From Alphaproteobacteria bacterium (GTDB lineage: Bacteria > Pseudomonadota > Alphaproteobacteria > Micavibrionales > Micavibrionaceae): a DNA stretch of 64,000 bases. Below the pieces are notes generated by a model. The model ran no database searches and had not been told where the DNA came from. It worked only from the letters and a program-made list of their open reading frames with translations. Where the stretch lies: positions 21,370 to 85,369 of the forward strand of contig JAJRYK010000001.1 in the NCBI GenBank assembly GCA_024275825.1, in the 5' to 3' direction. Numbering within the stretch: the stretch's first letter is position 1; each line of letters opens with the position of its first letter. The position numbers were made by a program, and so were the translations under genes. Positions 36,428-47,133 of this stretch are shown in pieces.

Positions 36428-37153
36428 ATGATAAAAAACGTTACAAAATTACCGCGACTTTATGTTACGGATGCTCTGCAAGGGGGGAGGCTGCTTTCTC
36501 TGGCCAGCCAGCCTATGCATTATTTTAAAACCGTGCTGCGCCGGCAGCCCGGGGATTTCTTTCGGGTCTTTAACGGTCGTGATGGGGAATGGCTGGCGCA
36601 AATTAATGAGCTAAGCAAGCGTAATGGCTCCGCTCTTGTAACGGAGCGCATTCGAAAACAGCCACAATCGAAACCAGCCGTCCATTTATTACTTTCACCC
36701 GTGAAGAAACATCGCCTTGATATGATTATCGAGAAATCTGTGGAGCTTGGAGTCACTGATTTTCAGCCAATTTTGATGCAGCGCACGGACGTACGGAAAA
36801 TAAATACGCGCCGCATCGAAATACAAATCATTGAGGCCACCGAACAATGTGAACGCTTGACAATTCCGACCTTGCACACACTCCAGCCGATGGAGAGTAT
36901 CATCGCTAAATGGGACAAAAGCATACCCCTATATGCATGTTTGGAGCGCAGCGATTCTAAAATACTCAGCGCCTATGATGTGAAAGGCGATGCCGCATTT
37001 TTAATCGGCCCGGTCGGCGGGTTTTCGGATGACGAATGTTCATGGCTAAACACGCAAAACCATGTGCAAGCCACATCACTCGGGGAAACGGTCTTACGGT
37101 GCGAAACGGCGGCGCTGGCGTGCCTGAGTTATCACATGCTGACAAACAGCTGA
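36428..37153 (+). CDS. rsmE: 16S rRNA m3U1498 methyltransferase
   Basis: SPOUT-fold rRNA methyltransferase (241 residues) modifying U1498 at the decoding centre. An N-terminal PUA-like domain (RLYVTDAL, HYFKTVLRRQPGD, FNGRDGEW) is followed by the trefoil-knot domain with KHRLDMIIEKSVELGVTDFQ, IEATEQCERLTIPTL, LIGPVGGFSDDE and LGETVLRCETAALACL. The ATG at 36428 lies 10 bases after an inverted-repeat arm, so the element contributes the leader and perhaps the promoter. Confidence 0.95.
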   Translation: MIKNVTKLPRLYVTDALQGGRLLSLASQPMHYFKTVLRRQPGDFFRVFNGRDGEWLAQINELSKRNGSALVTERIRKQPQSKPAVHLLLSPVKKHRLDMIIEKSVELGVTDFQPILMQRTDVRKINTRRIEIQIIEATEQCERLTIPTLHTLQPMESIIAKWDKSIPLYACLERSDSKILSAYDVKGDAAFLIGPVGGFSDDECSWLNTQNHVQATSLGETVLRCETAALACLSYHMLTNS

Positions 37154-37296
37154 AAAACTTTACCCAGATTTCTCAAACGGCACTTGCATTTAGTGCACTA
37201 TATTTATATCAGTAACTTAAGCACCATCACGTATAGACCATGGCCTTGAATTAGGGCATAATGTTGCCGGAGCACATCAACAAAAGATAGATTCAC

Positions 37297-38145
37297 ATGC
37301 GATTTTTTTCTTTATTCCTGAGTTTGGTTATCACGATCATCGCCAGCCCTGCGCTGGCTGACACAATCGTCGGCGCGCCGGTTGAGTGGGGCACGAACCT
37401 CCAAGACGCAGCATCGCCGACAGCCGAGCATATTCGTGACTTTCATAACCTTCTGCTTTGGATCATCTCTAGCATTACGCTTTTTGTTTTACTGCTTCTG
37501 ATCTATGTGGTGCTGCGCTTTAATAAAAAGGCCAACCCCAAACCTGCAAAATTCTCGCACAACATCTTGATCGAAGTCATATGGACCGTTGTGCCGATCG
37601 TTATTTTGATCATCATTGTTATCCCGTCTATGAAGCTTTTGTATTTCACGGACCGCACTGAAAATCCAGAAATGACGCTAAAAATCACCGGATACCAATG
37701 GTATTGGGGCTATGAATATCCTGACCATGACGACATTAACTTCCTGTCTTACATGGTGCCGGATGATGAAATCGACACAGCAAAAAACCAGACGCGCCTG
37801 CTCTCTACCGATAATGTTGTGGTTCTGCCAATCGATACAAATATCGCGCTGCAAGTGACCGCCGCCGATGTAATACACGCCTTTGCGCTGCCAGCGCTCG
37901 GCATTAAAATCGACGCCATTCCGGGCCGTTTGAACGAAACATGGGTGCGCATTAACAAACCCGGCATCTATTACGGCCAGTGTTCAGAGCTGTGCGGGAA
38001 AGACCATTCCTATATGCCGATTGAGATTCGCGCCGTAACCAAGGAAGAGTTCGAAGCCTGGACCATCAAAGCAAAAGACGAATTTACGAGCCTGTGGCCG
38101 CAAGACAAAATCAATCTTGAATTTGCTTACTTACAAGATCAATAA
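37297..38145 (+). CDS. ctaC: Cytochrome c oxidase subunit II
   Basis: A 282-residue subunit II of the aa3-type oxidase: signal peptide (ends near SPALA-D), two membrane helices (~50-75 and ~95-115), then the periplasmic cupredoxin domain. CuA ligands are in the segment GQCSELCGKDHSYMPIEI together with His in VIHAFALP; KITGYQWYWGYEYPD is the aromatic electron-entry region. No heme-binding CXXCH is present. First gene of the oxidase operon; ctaD begins 51 bases downstream. Confidence 0.98.
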   Translation: MRFFSLFLSLVITIIASPALADTIVGAPVEWGTNLQDAASPTAEHIRDFHNLLLWIISSITLFVLLLLIYVVLRFNKKANPKPAKFSHNILIEVIWTVVPIVILIIIVIPSMKLLYFTDRTENPEMTLKITGYQWYWGYEYPDHDDINFLSYMVPDDEIDTAKNQTRLLSTDNVVVLPIDTNIALQVTAADVIHAFALPALGIKIDAIPGRLNETWVRINKPGIYYGQCSELCGKDHSYMPIEIRAVTKEEFEAWTIKAKDEFTSLWPQDKINLEFAYLQDQ

Positions 38146-38193
38146 AAATACTGAAATTAAAGACCATATAATTAAAGACAAAAAGGATGCTAA

Positions 38194-39783
<1,590 letters not shown>

Positions 39784-39812
39784 GCCATAAATCTCAACCA
39801 CATAGACAAAAT

Positions 39813-39841
39813 AAAACGGGCCCTTATGAGGCCCGTTTTTT
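39813..39841 (+). terminator. Rho-independent terminator after ctaD
   Basis: AAAACGGGCC pairs with GGCCCGTTTT across CTTATGA and continues into more T. The remaining oxidase genes must then be transcribed by read-through or from their own promoter. Confidence 0.9.
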
Positions 39842-39896
39842 ATATTTCAGGGGTCAGAATTTGTAAACAAACCTCATTCATGCTACAGCTGGTCCT

Positions 39897-40529
39897 ATGT
39901 CTATAAACGCCGCAGCATATGAATCACCTTCTGCACCGGCTGTAAACTTGGGGTTTACAGGGGCTTCTATGGCTTATTCACCGCCGCGCCAACAGGGGCA
40001 GATAACATCCCTCCATGAACAACAAGCGACAGAAGAAGAACAGAGTAACGTTGGAAACACTGAGACTGGCAGCCTTGACCTTCTCTACCCTTCTGAACCT
40101 GAACGCGCAATTTTAAACAAGCTGCGGTCCCTCTATAATCAATATGATGATGTTGCCGCGGCGCATTTAATCATCAAAGTTTTGCAAGAAAGCGAATATC
40201 TATCTGCAAGACTTTATGAAGAACTTTCGCTCTTCACTGAACAGCTTCAAGAGAGCAGCTACTCAATTGAAGCGCAATGTTTGTGCAATGACATACAAAA
40301 CCACTTCCTCCCGGGCTTTACGCAAGGGTTGAACGTTGATTTATCATCACTCACCGCCGATGATGGACCTGTGATATCTAACAAGGAAAATGTTGGCAGC
40401 AGCCGGAATAGCGGCCTTGTTGGAAAAGTTGCAACGGCAGAAACAATGCAAGAAAACCTTGAAGCCTTAAAACGCACGAATGCTGCTCTAGCCTCCAATC
40501 TTGCGCCGCCAGGATTAAACGCCGCTTAA
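39897..40529 (+). CDS. Hypothetical protein between ctaD and ctaB
   Basis: A 210-residue soluble protein that I do not recognise. The N-terminal ~55 residues are low-complexity (Ser/Ala/Pro/Gln). Residues ~60-130 are helical and resemble a short repeat of helical hairpins (RAILNKLRSLYNQYDDVAAA, HLIIKVLQESEYLSARLYEE). The C-terminus is again Ala/Asn-rich. There is no signal peptide or membrane segment. It sits between a terminator and ctaB and has no obvious link to the oxidase. Confidence 0.6.
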   Translation: MSINAAAYESPSAPAVNLGFTGASMAYSPPRQQGQITSLHEQQATEEEQSNVGNTETGSLDLLYPSEPERAILNKLRSLYNQYDDVAAAHLIIKVLQESEYLSARLYEELSLFTEQLQESSYSIEAQCLCNDIQNHFLPGFTQGLNVDLSSLTADDGPVISNKENVGSSRNSGLVGKVATAETMQENLEALKRTNAALASNLAPPGLNAA

Positions 40530-40572
40530 AAAACCCGCTGTTTTTTTGCGCGCCATATGCTACATATGGCCT

Positions 40573-41457
40573 ATGACGCCATCGCCACTCACCATTGATC
40601 AATCCGTTAGCCGCGTTTCGGACTTTTTTGCGCTGCTCAAACCCCGCGTCATGAGCCTTGTGATCTTTTCGGGCTTTGCCGGCATGGTGGTTGCGCCGGG
40701 ATTTTCTGACCTGCATCCATTTTTAGCGGTGGTCGCCATGATGTGTCTGGCCGTGGGCGCAGGCGCGGCGGGCGCGGTGAATATGTGGTATGACCGCGAC
40801 ATTGATGCGGTGATGAACCGCACAAAAGATCGCCCTATCCCTGCGGGCCGCGTGAATGCGGATGAGGCGCTGTCCTTTGCCATCGTGCTCAGCATCTTTT
40901 CGGTGATGATCATGGGCATGGCGCTGAACTGGCTCGCGGCCGGGCTGCTCGGCTTTGCCAGTGTCTTTTACATCGCAATCTACACCATGTGGTTAAAGCG
41001 CTCCACCCCGCAAAATATCGTCATTGGCGGCGCGGCCGGGGCATTCCCCCCAATGATTGGCTGGGCGGCAGTGACGGGCGATGTTACGCTCTACCCGATT
41101 ATCTTGTTCCTGATCATCTTTATCTGGACGCCGCCGCATTTCTGGGCGCTCTCCCTGTTTGCCAACGAGGATTACAAGCGCGCCAATATTCCGATGATGC
41201 CCATTGTGGCGGGCGAGCGTTCGACAAAGATTCAAATGCTGATCTATACGCTGATCTTGCTGCCGCTGACGCTCGCGCCGTATTTTCTGGGCTTTGCCAG
41301 TGCGCGCTATGGGGTAATCGCGGGCGTGCTAGGCGTGTTATTTGTGCTTTCTGCCGTGCGGGTGCTCATGCATCAAGACCTCAAACATGCGCGGCTGATG
41401 TTCGGCTATTCTGTCTTTTATCTTTTTGCATTATTTTTGGCCGTGATGGCCGGATAG
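40573..41457 (+). CDS. ctaB: Protoheme IX farnesyltransferase (heme O synthase)
   Basis: UbiA-superfamily membrane enzyme (294 residues) adding a farnesyl group to heme B to give heme O, the precursor of heme A for the oxidase. It has LKPRVMSLVIFSGFAGMVVA, the Asp-rich NMWYDRDIDAVMNRTKDRPI and the second motif WTPPHFWALSLFANEDYKRA. Start at ATG 40573 (MTPSPLTIDQ) gives the usual length. Its position inside the ctaC-ctaE cluster is standard. Confidence 0.97.
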   Translation: MTPSPLTIDQSVSRVSDFFALLKPRVMSLVIFSGFAGMVVAPGFSDLHPFLAVVAMMCLAVGAGAAGAVNMWYDRDIDAVMNRTKDRPIPAGRVNADEALSFAIVLSIFSVMIMGMALNWLAAGLLGFASVFYIAIYTMWLKRSTPQNIVIGGAAGAFPPMIGWAAVTGDVTLYPIILFLIIFIWTPPHFWALSLFANEDYKRANIPMMPIVAGERSTKIQMLIYTLILLPLTLAPYFLGFASARYGVIAGVLGVLFVLSAVRVLMHQDLKHARLMFGYSVFYLFALFLAVMAG

Positions 41458-41690
41458 GCCACGCAGGCTAAAGCGCCAGAAACGCCGCAGCAACGGCCGC
41501 CAACGTCACGGCCGGCCCTTCACACAATAAAAAACAATGACCCAGTTGCCGCTTTTTTTGAAAAACTGCTCAAACCGGTTCGCGCCAAGGGGGCAATTTT
41601 GTGTTTTTACTTGCATTTTATCGCTCATACCTATCATTTTATACTACAAACCCTAGCGATCTCTTAATGAAACGATGGAAAGAATGAAAC

Positions 41691-41810
41691 ATGCCTAAAG
41701 CTAAGATTCACGATAAAAAACGCAAAACCAATCTGGCCATTTTTGCTGGCGTTATTGGGCTTTGCGCACTGATTTTTGCTATCACACTGGTTAAAATGTC
41801 AGTGCAATAG
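41691..41810 (+). CDS. Small single-pass membrane protein in the oxidase operon
   Basis: A 39-residue protein: a Lys/Arg-rich N-terminus (MPKAKIHDKKRKTNL) followed by one hydrophobic helix (AIFAGVIGLCALIFAITLV) and a short tail. Similar tiny proteins (CoxF or assembly-factor-like) often lie between ctaB and ctaG in alphaproteobacteria; the role is inferred from position. GAAAGA precedes the ATG. Confidence 0.7.
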   Translation: MPKAKIHDKKRKTNLAIFAGVIGLCALIFAITLVKMSVQ

Positions 41811-41874
41811 CGCTATTCTTTTGCCAGAATCGCCGTTTTGCGCTACAATGAAAGAGCAAAAGGGGATTTCAACC

Positions 41875-42171
41875 ATGACCATACGGCTCTTCATTTTTAC
41901 CATATTCATCGCAGGGCTAGCTTGCGCTGCGCCAAAGCAAGCGCAAGCCGGAATCGTATCTGCCGGCGAGCCGCCCTTTATCCGCGTCGATAGCATGCCA
42001 GACTTCGTCTATCCCGATATTTACCAGCGCCAGCTCGCCTATCGCGAAACGCTGCTCATGCTCCAGGACGATATGAAGGCCCGCCAAAAAGCCTTCATCG
42101 CGCCAAGTCTGGAGGCGCAAAGAATGTATGAGCAGGATTTAGAAGCGCTCCACACTGTAGTTAGCGAATAA
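41875..42171 (+). CDS. Small exported hypothetical protein
   Basis: A 98-residue protein with a signal peptide (MTIRLFIFTIFIAGLACAAP, cleavage near QAQA-GIV) and a short charged helical remainder with many Gln/Met/Arg (ERQL-like YQRQLAYRETLLMLQDDMKA). Not recognised. It lies between the tiny membrane gene and ctaG, so it may be a periplasmic accessory of oxidase assembly, which is inference from place only. A start 9 codons upstream (MKEQKG) is possible. Confidence 0.6.
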   Translation: MTIRLFIFTIFIAGLACAAPKQAQAGIVSAGEPPFIRVDSMPDFVYPDIYQRQLAYRETLLMLQDDMKARQKAFIAPSLEAQRMYEQDLEALHTVVSE

Positions 42172-42223
42172 TCCACCTCTACCCTCCTGACATCTCCCTG
42201 TTTTTCGTCTATATTATTAAGGT

Positions 42224-42829
42224 ATGACTAACCACCCCACACCAGAAGAGTTGACCCGCAAAAATGCCCGCACCGGGCTGGCGGTGATTGGCATTGTGGT
42301 ATTGATGATGGGCTTATCTTTCGCCGCCGTGCCACTCTATGACGCCTTTTGCCGCGTCACAGGCTTTGGCGGCACAACGCAAACGGCGGAGGCGCTGCCC
42401 GACACCATCCTCAAGCGCACCGTTACGGTCCAATTCAATGCCGACACCAGCCGCAAATTGCCATGGGTCTTCAAACCAGAACAGCGCTCAATTAAAGTAA
42501 AGCTCGGGCAGCGCGGCATAACAGCCTTTCATGCCCGCAACCGTGAGAATCATGCCACTGTAGGCACCGCGCTCTATAACGTCACACCGCTCAAAGCCGG
42601 AAAGTATTTTCACAAAATTCAGTGCTTTTGCTTTGACGAGCAGGTCCTGGCGCCGAATCAGGAGGTCTCCATGCCTGTACTGTTCTTCGTCGACCCTGCC
42701 ATGAACGATGATCCAAACATGTTTGACGTGCACACCATCACGCTGTCCTACACTTTTTTCCCCGCCGAGTCGAAGGCGCTTGAAGAAGCGCTCGAAGCGT
42801 TTTACAATGAAGGCGAAAATGGCGATTAA
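42224..42829 (+). CDS. ctaG: Cytochrome c oxidase assembly protein CtaG (Cox11)
   Basis: Copper chaperone (201 residues) that delivers copper to the CuB site of subunit I. One N-terminal membrane helix (VIGIVVLMMGLSFAAVPLYD) with the family's AAVPLYDAFCRVTGFGGTTQ, then an Ig-like periplasmic domain containing the copper-binding FHKIQCFCFDEQ and the FFVDPAM segment. ctaE follows 38 bases later. Confidence 0.97.
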   Translation: MTNHPTPEELTRKNARTGLAVIGIVVLMMGLSFAAVPLYDAFCRVTGFGGTTQTAEALPDTILKRTVTVQFNADTSRKLPWVFKPEQRSIKVKLGQRGITAFHARNRENHATVGTALYNVTPLKAGKYFHKIQCFCFDEQVLAPNQEVSMPVLFFVDPAMNDDPNMFDVHTITLSYTFFPAESKALEEALEAFYNEGENGD

Positions 42830-42867
42830 TCCGCTACCCTTTCGCGCACAATTAAGGAATTCAAAAC

Positions 42868-43743
42868 ATGGCTGACAACATCGAATATGGCACAACCGGC
42901 AAACCACACCCTTATCACATCGTAAGGCCCAGCATTTGGCCACTTGCCGGCGCGCTTGCCGGCGGGCTTTTTACTTTTGGTATGGTGCTGTTCATGCATG
43001 ACGTGGAGTTTCTCGGCGTTAAAATCGGCATGAAGGGCGTTATCCTCGGCCTTATTGCCATCCTCGTCACCATGTTTTTCTGGTGGAAGGATGTGATTTT
43101 CGAAAGCGTCACGGAAAAAGTGCATAATCCCATTACTGAAGTCGGCCTGCGTTTTGGCATGATGCTGTTTATCGCGTCCGAAGTTATGTTCTTCGTCGCC
43201 TTCTTCTGGGCATTTTTCAGCAGCGCGTTTTTCCCGACCGAGGCCATTGGCTTTGTCTGGCCACCGGAAAATATTGAAACTGTCGGGCCCTTTGGCCTGC
43301 CTCTCCTGATGACCATGATCCTGCTACTCTCGGGCTGCACAGTCACCTGGGCGCACCACGAGATCCTGCAAAAGGGCAAAAATCTTCAAGTTGTACAGGC
43401 GTTATTCCTTACTGTTGCCCTGGGCTCCATCTTCCTCGGCTTCCAGCTTTTTGAATATAGCCACGTGAAATTCGGCTTCACCGACGGTATTTACGCTTCG
43501 GCCTTTTTCATGGCCACGGGCTTTCACGGCTTCCACGTTTTGGTTGGGACGATCTTCCTCGGCGTGTGCTGGCGCCGCGCGAAAAAGAATCACTTCACCC
43601 CCGAAAAGCATTTCGGCTTCGAGGCCGCCGCCTGGTACTGGCACTTTGTTGATGTGGTCTGGTTGTTCCTCTTCGTCGCCATTTACTGGTGGGGCAACAC
43701 GATCGGCATCGACCACAGCGCGCTCGCCATCGCCGCGCCATAG
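42868..43743 (+). CDS. ctaE: Cytochrome c oxidase subunit III
   Basis: A 291-residue, seven-helix subunit III. Conserved segments are HPYHIVRPSIWPLAGALAGG, WWKDVIFESV, GMMLFIASEVMFFVAFFWAF with the lipid-binding Glu, GCTVTWAHHEI, FMATGFHGFHVLVGTIFLGV and the C-terminal WYWHFVDVVWLFLFVAIYWW. It stabilises the catalytic core and proton uptake. DUF983 starts 13 bases later. Confidence 0.98.
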   Translation: MADNIEYGTTGKPHPYHIVRPSIWPLAGALAGGLFTFGMVLFMHDVEFLGVKIGMKGVILGLIAILVTMFFWWKDVIFESVTEKVHNPITEVGLRFGMMLFIASEVMFFVAFFWAFFSSAFFPTEAIGFVWPPENIETVGPFGLPLLMTMILLLSGCTVTWAHHEILQKGKNLQVVQALFLTVALGSIFLGFQLFEYSHVKFGFTDGIYASAFFMATGFHGFHVLVGTIFLGVCWRRAKKNHFTPEKHFGFEAAAWYWHFVDVVWLFLFVAIYWWGNTIGIDHSALAIAAP

Positions 43744-43756
43744 GTGGTGCACCCGC

Positions 43757-44128
43757 ATGATCCCGCCTGCCCTCATAGATACAGAAATGCTCAAGCTCGG
43801 TCTATCTTGCAAATGTCCCAAATGCAAAACCGGCGATCTCTACCCGCCCGGCTTTACCCTGACGCTCAAAGATACATGCGAGGGTTGCGGGCTGGATTTA
43901 AGCAAAAATGACAGCGCCGACGGCCCGGCTGTGTTTCTGGTGTTTATTCTGGGCTTCCTGCTGGTGCCGCTGGCCCTCTGGCTGGAGTTTTCGTTAAGCC
44001 CGCCGCTCTGGGTGCACGCCGTGCTCTGGACCATCGTGACGCTTGGCCTAACACTCGGCCTGCTCAAGCCGCTTAAAGGATACATCATCGCCCTGCAATA
44101 TAAACATCGTCCCAATGACTGGAAATAA
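43757..44128 (+). CDS. DUF983 zinc-ribbon membrane protein
   Basis: A 123-residue protein: an N-terminal zinc ribbon (CKCPKCKTGDLYPPGF, then CEGCGLDL) followed by two membrane helices. DUF983 proteins are regularly placed between ctaE and surf1 in alphaproteobacteria, suggesting a part in oxidase biogenesis (known context, unknown mechanism). The start at ATG 43757 is chosen since it follows ctaE directly. The end overlaps the surf1 start by 14 bases. Confidence 0.9.
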   Translation: MIPPALIDTEMLKLGLSCKCPKCKTGDLYPPGFTLTLKDTCEGCGLDLSKNDSADGPAVFLVFILGFLLVPLALWLEFSLSPPLWVHAVLWTIVTLGLTLGLLKPLKGYIIALQYKHRPNDWK

Positions 44129-44852
44129 TCGCAGCCTTCAAAAACCGCCCTTCTGGGCAACGTTTTTCACCATCATTGGCGCGCTCATCCTATGCAGCCT
44201 CGGCACGTGGCAGTTTCAGCGCGGTGCATGGAAGACTGAAATTTTAAGCAAGCTCAATCGGGCTTATGACGGTGCAGCAGCGCAATCTCAAGATCTTTTC
44301 GCGCAAAATTTCACCGATGGCGCTTTTCTTTATGGCCGTGTGGAAGGGCGCTTCCTCGCTGACAAAGCGCTCTTTGTCGGTCCCAGAACAAAGGGCGAAG
44401 AGATCGGCTTTCACCTGCTTGTTCCCCTTGAGACACAGACGGGCACGCTGTTCGTTAATCTCGGCTTTGCAAATTCTCAAAAGCGCGTACAGGCGATTAG
44501 ACACCTGAACAATCAAACCCTCTGGTTCGAAGGTCTCGCCCGCGCGCCGGACTGGAACAGCTTCACCCCTGACAATCTGCCGGAAGAGGATGTCTGGTAT
44601 AAACTTGATCTAGAGGAAATCGCAGCGGCCAAAAACTTGCCCCCGCCACTGCCCTACATATTATACGCCGAACGTTCATCAGAGCGCTTTAAGCAAGGCG
44701 CGCCAGACCGCATCCCTACGGATATGTTCCCCAACAACGAACGCTGGTATCCGCCCAATAATCACGGGCAATACACGTTATTCTGGTTCGCCATGGCGGG
44801 GGTATTGATCGTTATTTATGGATTGAGGTTTTTGAGAAAACCTGAAGAATAG
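44115..44852 (+). CDS. SURF1 family oxidase assembly protein
   Basis: A 245-residue assembly factor with one membrane helix at each end (FWATFFTIIGALILCSLGTW and YTLFWFAMAGVLIVIYGLRF) and a periplasmic domain between. Conserved signs are LGTWQFQRGAWK, VEGRFL, GFHLLVPLETQTGTLFVNLG and PNNHGQYTLFWFAMA. SURF1 helps insert heme A into subunit I. It is the last gene of the oxidase cluster. Confidence 0.95.
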   Translation: MTGNNRSLQKPPFWATFFTIIGALILCSLGTWQFQRGAWKTEILSKLNRAYDGAAAQSQDLFAQNFTDGAFLYGRVEGRFLADKALFVGPRTKGEEIGFHLLVPLETQTGTLFVNLGFANSQKRVQAIRHLNNQTLWFEGLARAPDWNSFTPDNLPEEDVWYKLDLEEIAAAKNLPPPLPYILYAERSSERFKQGAPDRIPTDMFPNNERWYPPNNHGQYTLFWFAMAGVLIVIYGLRFLRKPEE

Positions 44853-44872
44853 GCGCTTGCCCCCCACATCAA

Positions 44873-44893
44873 TCCTCCCTCTCAGGGGGAGGA
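44873..44893. repeat. Short G/C palindrome between surf1 and the M23 gene
   Basis: TCCTCCCTCTCAGGGGGAGGA forms a stem TCCTCCC/GGGGGAGGA with a small loop, in the gap between two convergent genes. There is no long T-tract. It resembles dispersed CCTCCC...GGGAGG repeats and could also serve as a two-sided terminator. Confidence 0.5.
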
Positions 44894-44918
44894 AGCTTTA
44901 TACAAAAATGATGTTTGC

Positions 44919-46556
44919 TTAACGCAGAATCTTTGATTCGGCTTGGCCTGCGCGTGTCTGTGCCAACTTCACGCTATCCTTCGGCTTCAAGCTCGCATAG
45001 CGTTTATCAAGTTTCTTCACTACACTTTTAAAGCGCGTCAATTCCGCGCCCGCCAATTGCTCGCCCGTTGGCAGGTCAATGCTCTTAGGGTTCTTCTGTA
45101 CACCATTGACCATCACCTCATAGTGCAAATGCGGCCCCGTAGAGCGGCCCGTCGTGCCAACATAGCCAATCACTTGGCCCTGCTTCACGCGTTTGCCGGT
45201 GCCCATGCCCTTGGCAAATTTATGCATATGCGCGTAGGCGGTATTGAGCTTGCCGTTATGGCGGATCTTAATATAATTACCGTAACTACCTTTGCGCCCC
45301 TTATAGGCAATAACGCCATCGCCCGCCGCATAAATCGGCGTGCCGGTGGCCGCGGCAAAATCCATACCCTTATGCATCTTACCATAACCCAGCACCGGAT
45401 GCTTGCGCATGCCAAAGCCCGAAGAAAGCCGCGCGCCATCAATAGGCGTTTTCATCAAGGTCTTTTTAATGCTCTGTCCATCAGCCTCAAAATATTCTGC
45501 GTGGCCATCTTTCATCTCAAAACGGTAAATCGGGATATCCTTCCCGCCAACACTCAGGTTGGCATAGAGGATATCACCATATTTCGCGTACTGCCCATCA
45601 TCGGTTTCTTTGGTCTCGTACAACACCTCGATTTTGTCACCACTGCGAATATCACGCTGAAAATCAACGTTCCAGGAATAGGTGCGGATAACATTGGCGA
45701 TGATTTGCGCCGGAATGCCCGCCTTCATCGCAGAGCCATAAAGCGAGGTTTCAATTTGCGCGCCGCGCGCATAGGTTTTTGGCTTCAGCTCTTTTTCATG
45801 CAGCGTCACAGTGAATGTTTCATCCGCGCCCTTGATCACCTCAACCTCTTTAATTGGGCTGATCTGCATGGTTAGTTTTTTAAACATTTGCGCATCATCT
45901 GGTCCCGGCTTGAAATGCACCCGCAGCTTTTGCCCCGGCTTTACGCCGCGCAAATCCGTATGCTCACCCAGCGCCTTTACCGCGAAATATGAATCCGTAG
46001 CGCTCAAACCTGCCTTTTGCAAAATGCCAGCAACCGTATCGCCCGGCCCAATCGTCAGGTTTTTATCCAGCGGTACAGGGCGCTTTTTAATCGCCTCCGC
46101 CGCCAAACGCATGCCTTCGGAAATGTGATCCTGCAGTGCAAGGCGCTCTGTCCCATCGTTGCCACCTAACAGGGCAATTTCCTGTCCATCGCTGGCCCGA
46201 TAGCGCCTCTCTAAAGACTGGTGCACATCACTCATCAAGGGGGAATGCGCGAGCCCGGCCATCGCAGCAACGATGCATAACGCGCCCGCGCCCATCATAT
46301 AGCGCAAGCGAATCCGGTTACCCGCCGTAAAAACGTAACGGCGACGGAATTTGAACAGCCTGTGGAGGGCGTATCGTTCTTTAAAGGATGCGCTATTTTG
46401 CACCGTGTCATGCTCCAAATGATCGTCTAATTCATAAAAACCAGCGCCACTTTCACACCGCGCTAGCTTATTGAATTTAAACACTCTTAAAAATGATGTC
46501 CGTTCAAATAGCACAGCCCACCTTAAATTCCAAGAATTTCTGTAATATAGCCTCAA
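44919..46556 (-). CDS. M23 family metallopeptidase with LysM-like region
   Basis: Membrane-anchored peptidoglycan endopeptidase of the LytM/M23 class, up to 545 residues. A basic cytosolic N-terminus leads to one membrane helix (MMGAGALCIVAAMAGLAHSP), a LysM/OapA-like domain (LTIGPGDTVAGILQKAGL), and a C-terminal M23 domain. That domain has the zinc ligands in HPVLGYGKMHKGMDFAAATG, GNYIKIRHNGKLNTAYAHMH and GRSTGPHLHYEVMVNG. The first His and Asp, and the HLH, are all present, so it should be active. The start is uncertain: only non-ATG starts (TTG/GTG) occur before the membrane helix. The N-terminal ~40 residues may be untranslated. Confidence 0.88.
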   Translation of the reverse strand: MRLYYRNSWNLRWAVLFERTSFLRVFKFNKLARCESGAGFYELDDHLEHDTVQNSASFKERYALHRLFKFRRRYVFTAGNRIRLRYMMGAGALCIVAAMAGLAHSPLMSDVHQSLERRYRASDGQEIALLGGNDGTERLALQDHISEGMRLAAEAIKKRPVPLDKNLTIGPGDTVAGILQKAGLSATDSYFAVKALGEHTDLRGVKPGQKLRVHFKPGPDDAQMFKKLTMQISPIKEVEVIKGADETFTVTLHEKELKPKTYARGAQIETSLYGSAMKAGIPAQIIANVIRTYSWNVDFQRDIRSGDKIEVLYETKETDDGQYAKYGDILYANLSVGGKDIPIYRFEMKDGHAEYFEADGQSIKKTLMKTPIDGARLSSGFGMRKHPVLGYGKMHKGMDFAAATGTPIYAAGDGVIAYKGRKGSYGNYIKIRHNGKLNTAYAHMHKFAKGMGTGKRVKQGQVIGYVGTTGRSTGPHLHYEVMVNGVQKNPKSIDLPTGEQLAGAELTRFKSVVKKLDKRYASLKPKDSVKLAQTRAGQAESKILR

Positions 46557-46615
46557 ATCAACAGGATAAGAGGCCTAAGCCCCACCAGACACGACATCCG
46601 AAAGGGCCAAGATGT

Positions 46616-47098
46616 TTATCCAAACTCAACATCAAGAGAATCAAGCGCCGCGCGGATATGATCACCCGGCTCTGCCAGCTTCTTATTAATGTCATAGAAG
46701 ATAAAAATACCAAAGAATACAAAGACAAGCGCATCTGCCGCGCCACTTTCCGCGCCGCTCGTCTCAATAGAACCGGGCAAGAGCCCTGTAAACAAAACAA
46801 GCAAAAACAGCGATGTATATGAAATAAGCAGTGACCGAGATGTGTCCGAATACCCATTCACCAAAACACGGATTTTTTCCTGGCTTTTAATAACACTGAC
46901 ATCGATATCGACATTCGCATGACGAACTAACCCCTTAGGGCCGCCCGTTGTACCAACTAAATGAAAACCTGTGTCTTTTTCAGTCAATGTATCGACCTTA
47001 AATGCACGGCGCATACGGGTTAACAAAGCCTGCTTCACATCTTCTTGTTCAGCTTCCTTGGTCAGATGTATTTTCTGAGAGACATCAATATACTTCAT
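46616..47098 (-). CDS. Hypothetical protein with two membrane segments
   Basis: A 160-residue protein that I do not recognise. The first ~90 residues are soluble and mixed alpha/beta (MKYIDVSQKIHLTKEAEQED..., GTTGGPKGLV). Two membrane helices follow (LLISYTSLFLLVLFTGLLPG and ADALVFVFFGIFIFYDI), then a short charged tail. It lies 36 bases downstream of the IalB gene on the same strand and may share its transcript. Confidence 0.65.
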   Translation of the reverse strand: MKYIDVSQKIHLTKEAEQEDVKQALLTRMRRAFKVDTLTEKDTGFHLVGTTGGPKGLVRHANVDIDVSVIKSQEKIRVLVNGYSDTSRSLLISYTSLFLLVLFTGLLPGSIETSGAESGAADALVFVFFGIFIFYDINKKLAEPGDHIRAALDSLDVEFG

Positions 47099-47133
47099 TG
47101 TCTTAATCCTTCTTTGGTTAAACTTTTGTTAAA

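Noticed and set aside
41506..41628. A 40-residue minus-strand frame between ctaB and the small membrane gene
   Set aside because: It has an ATG and a hydrophobic end (GNWVIVFYCVKG) but no ribosome site or family match; too weak to call. The rest of the 233-base gap shows nothing clear.
44943..45875. A 310-codon open frame on the plus strand
   Set aside because: It lies wholly opposite the M23 peptidase, whose motifs are intact, and has no domain or plausible start signal.
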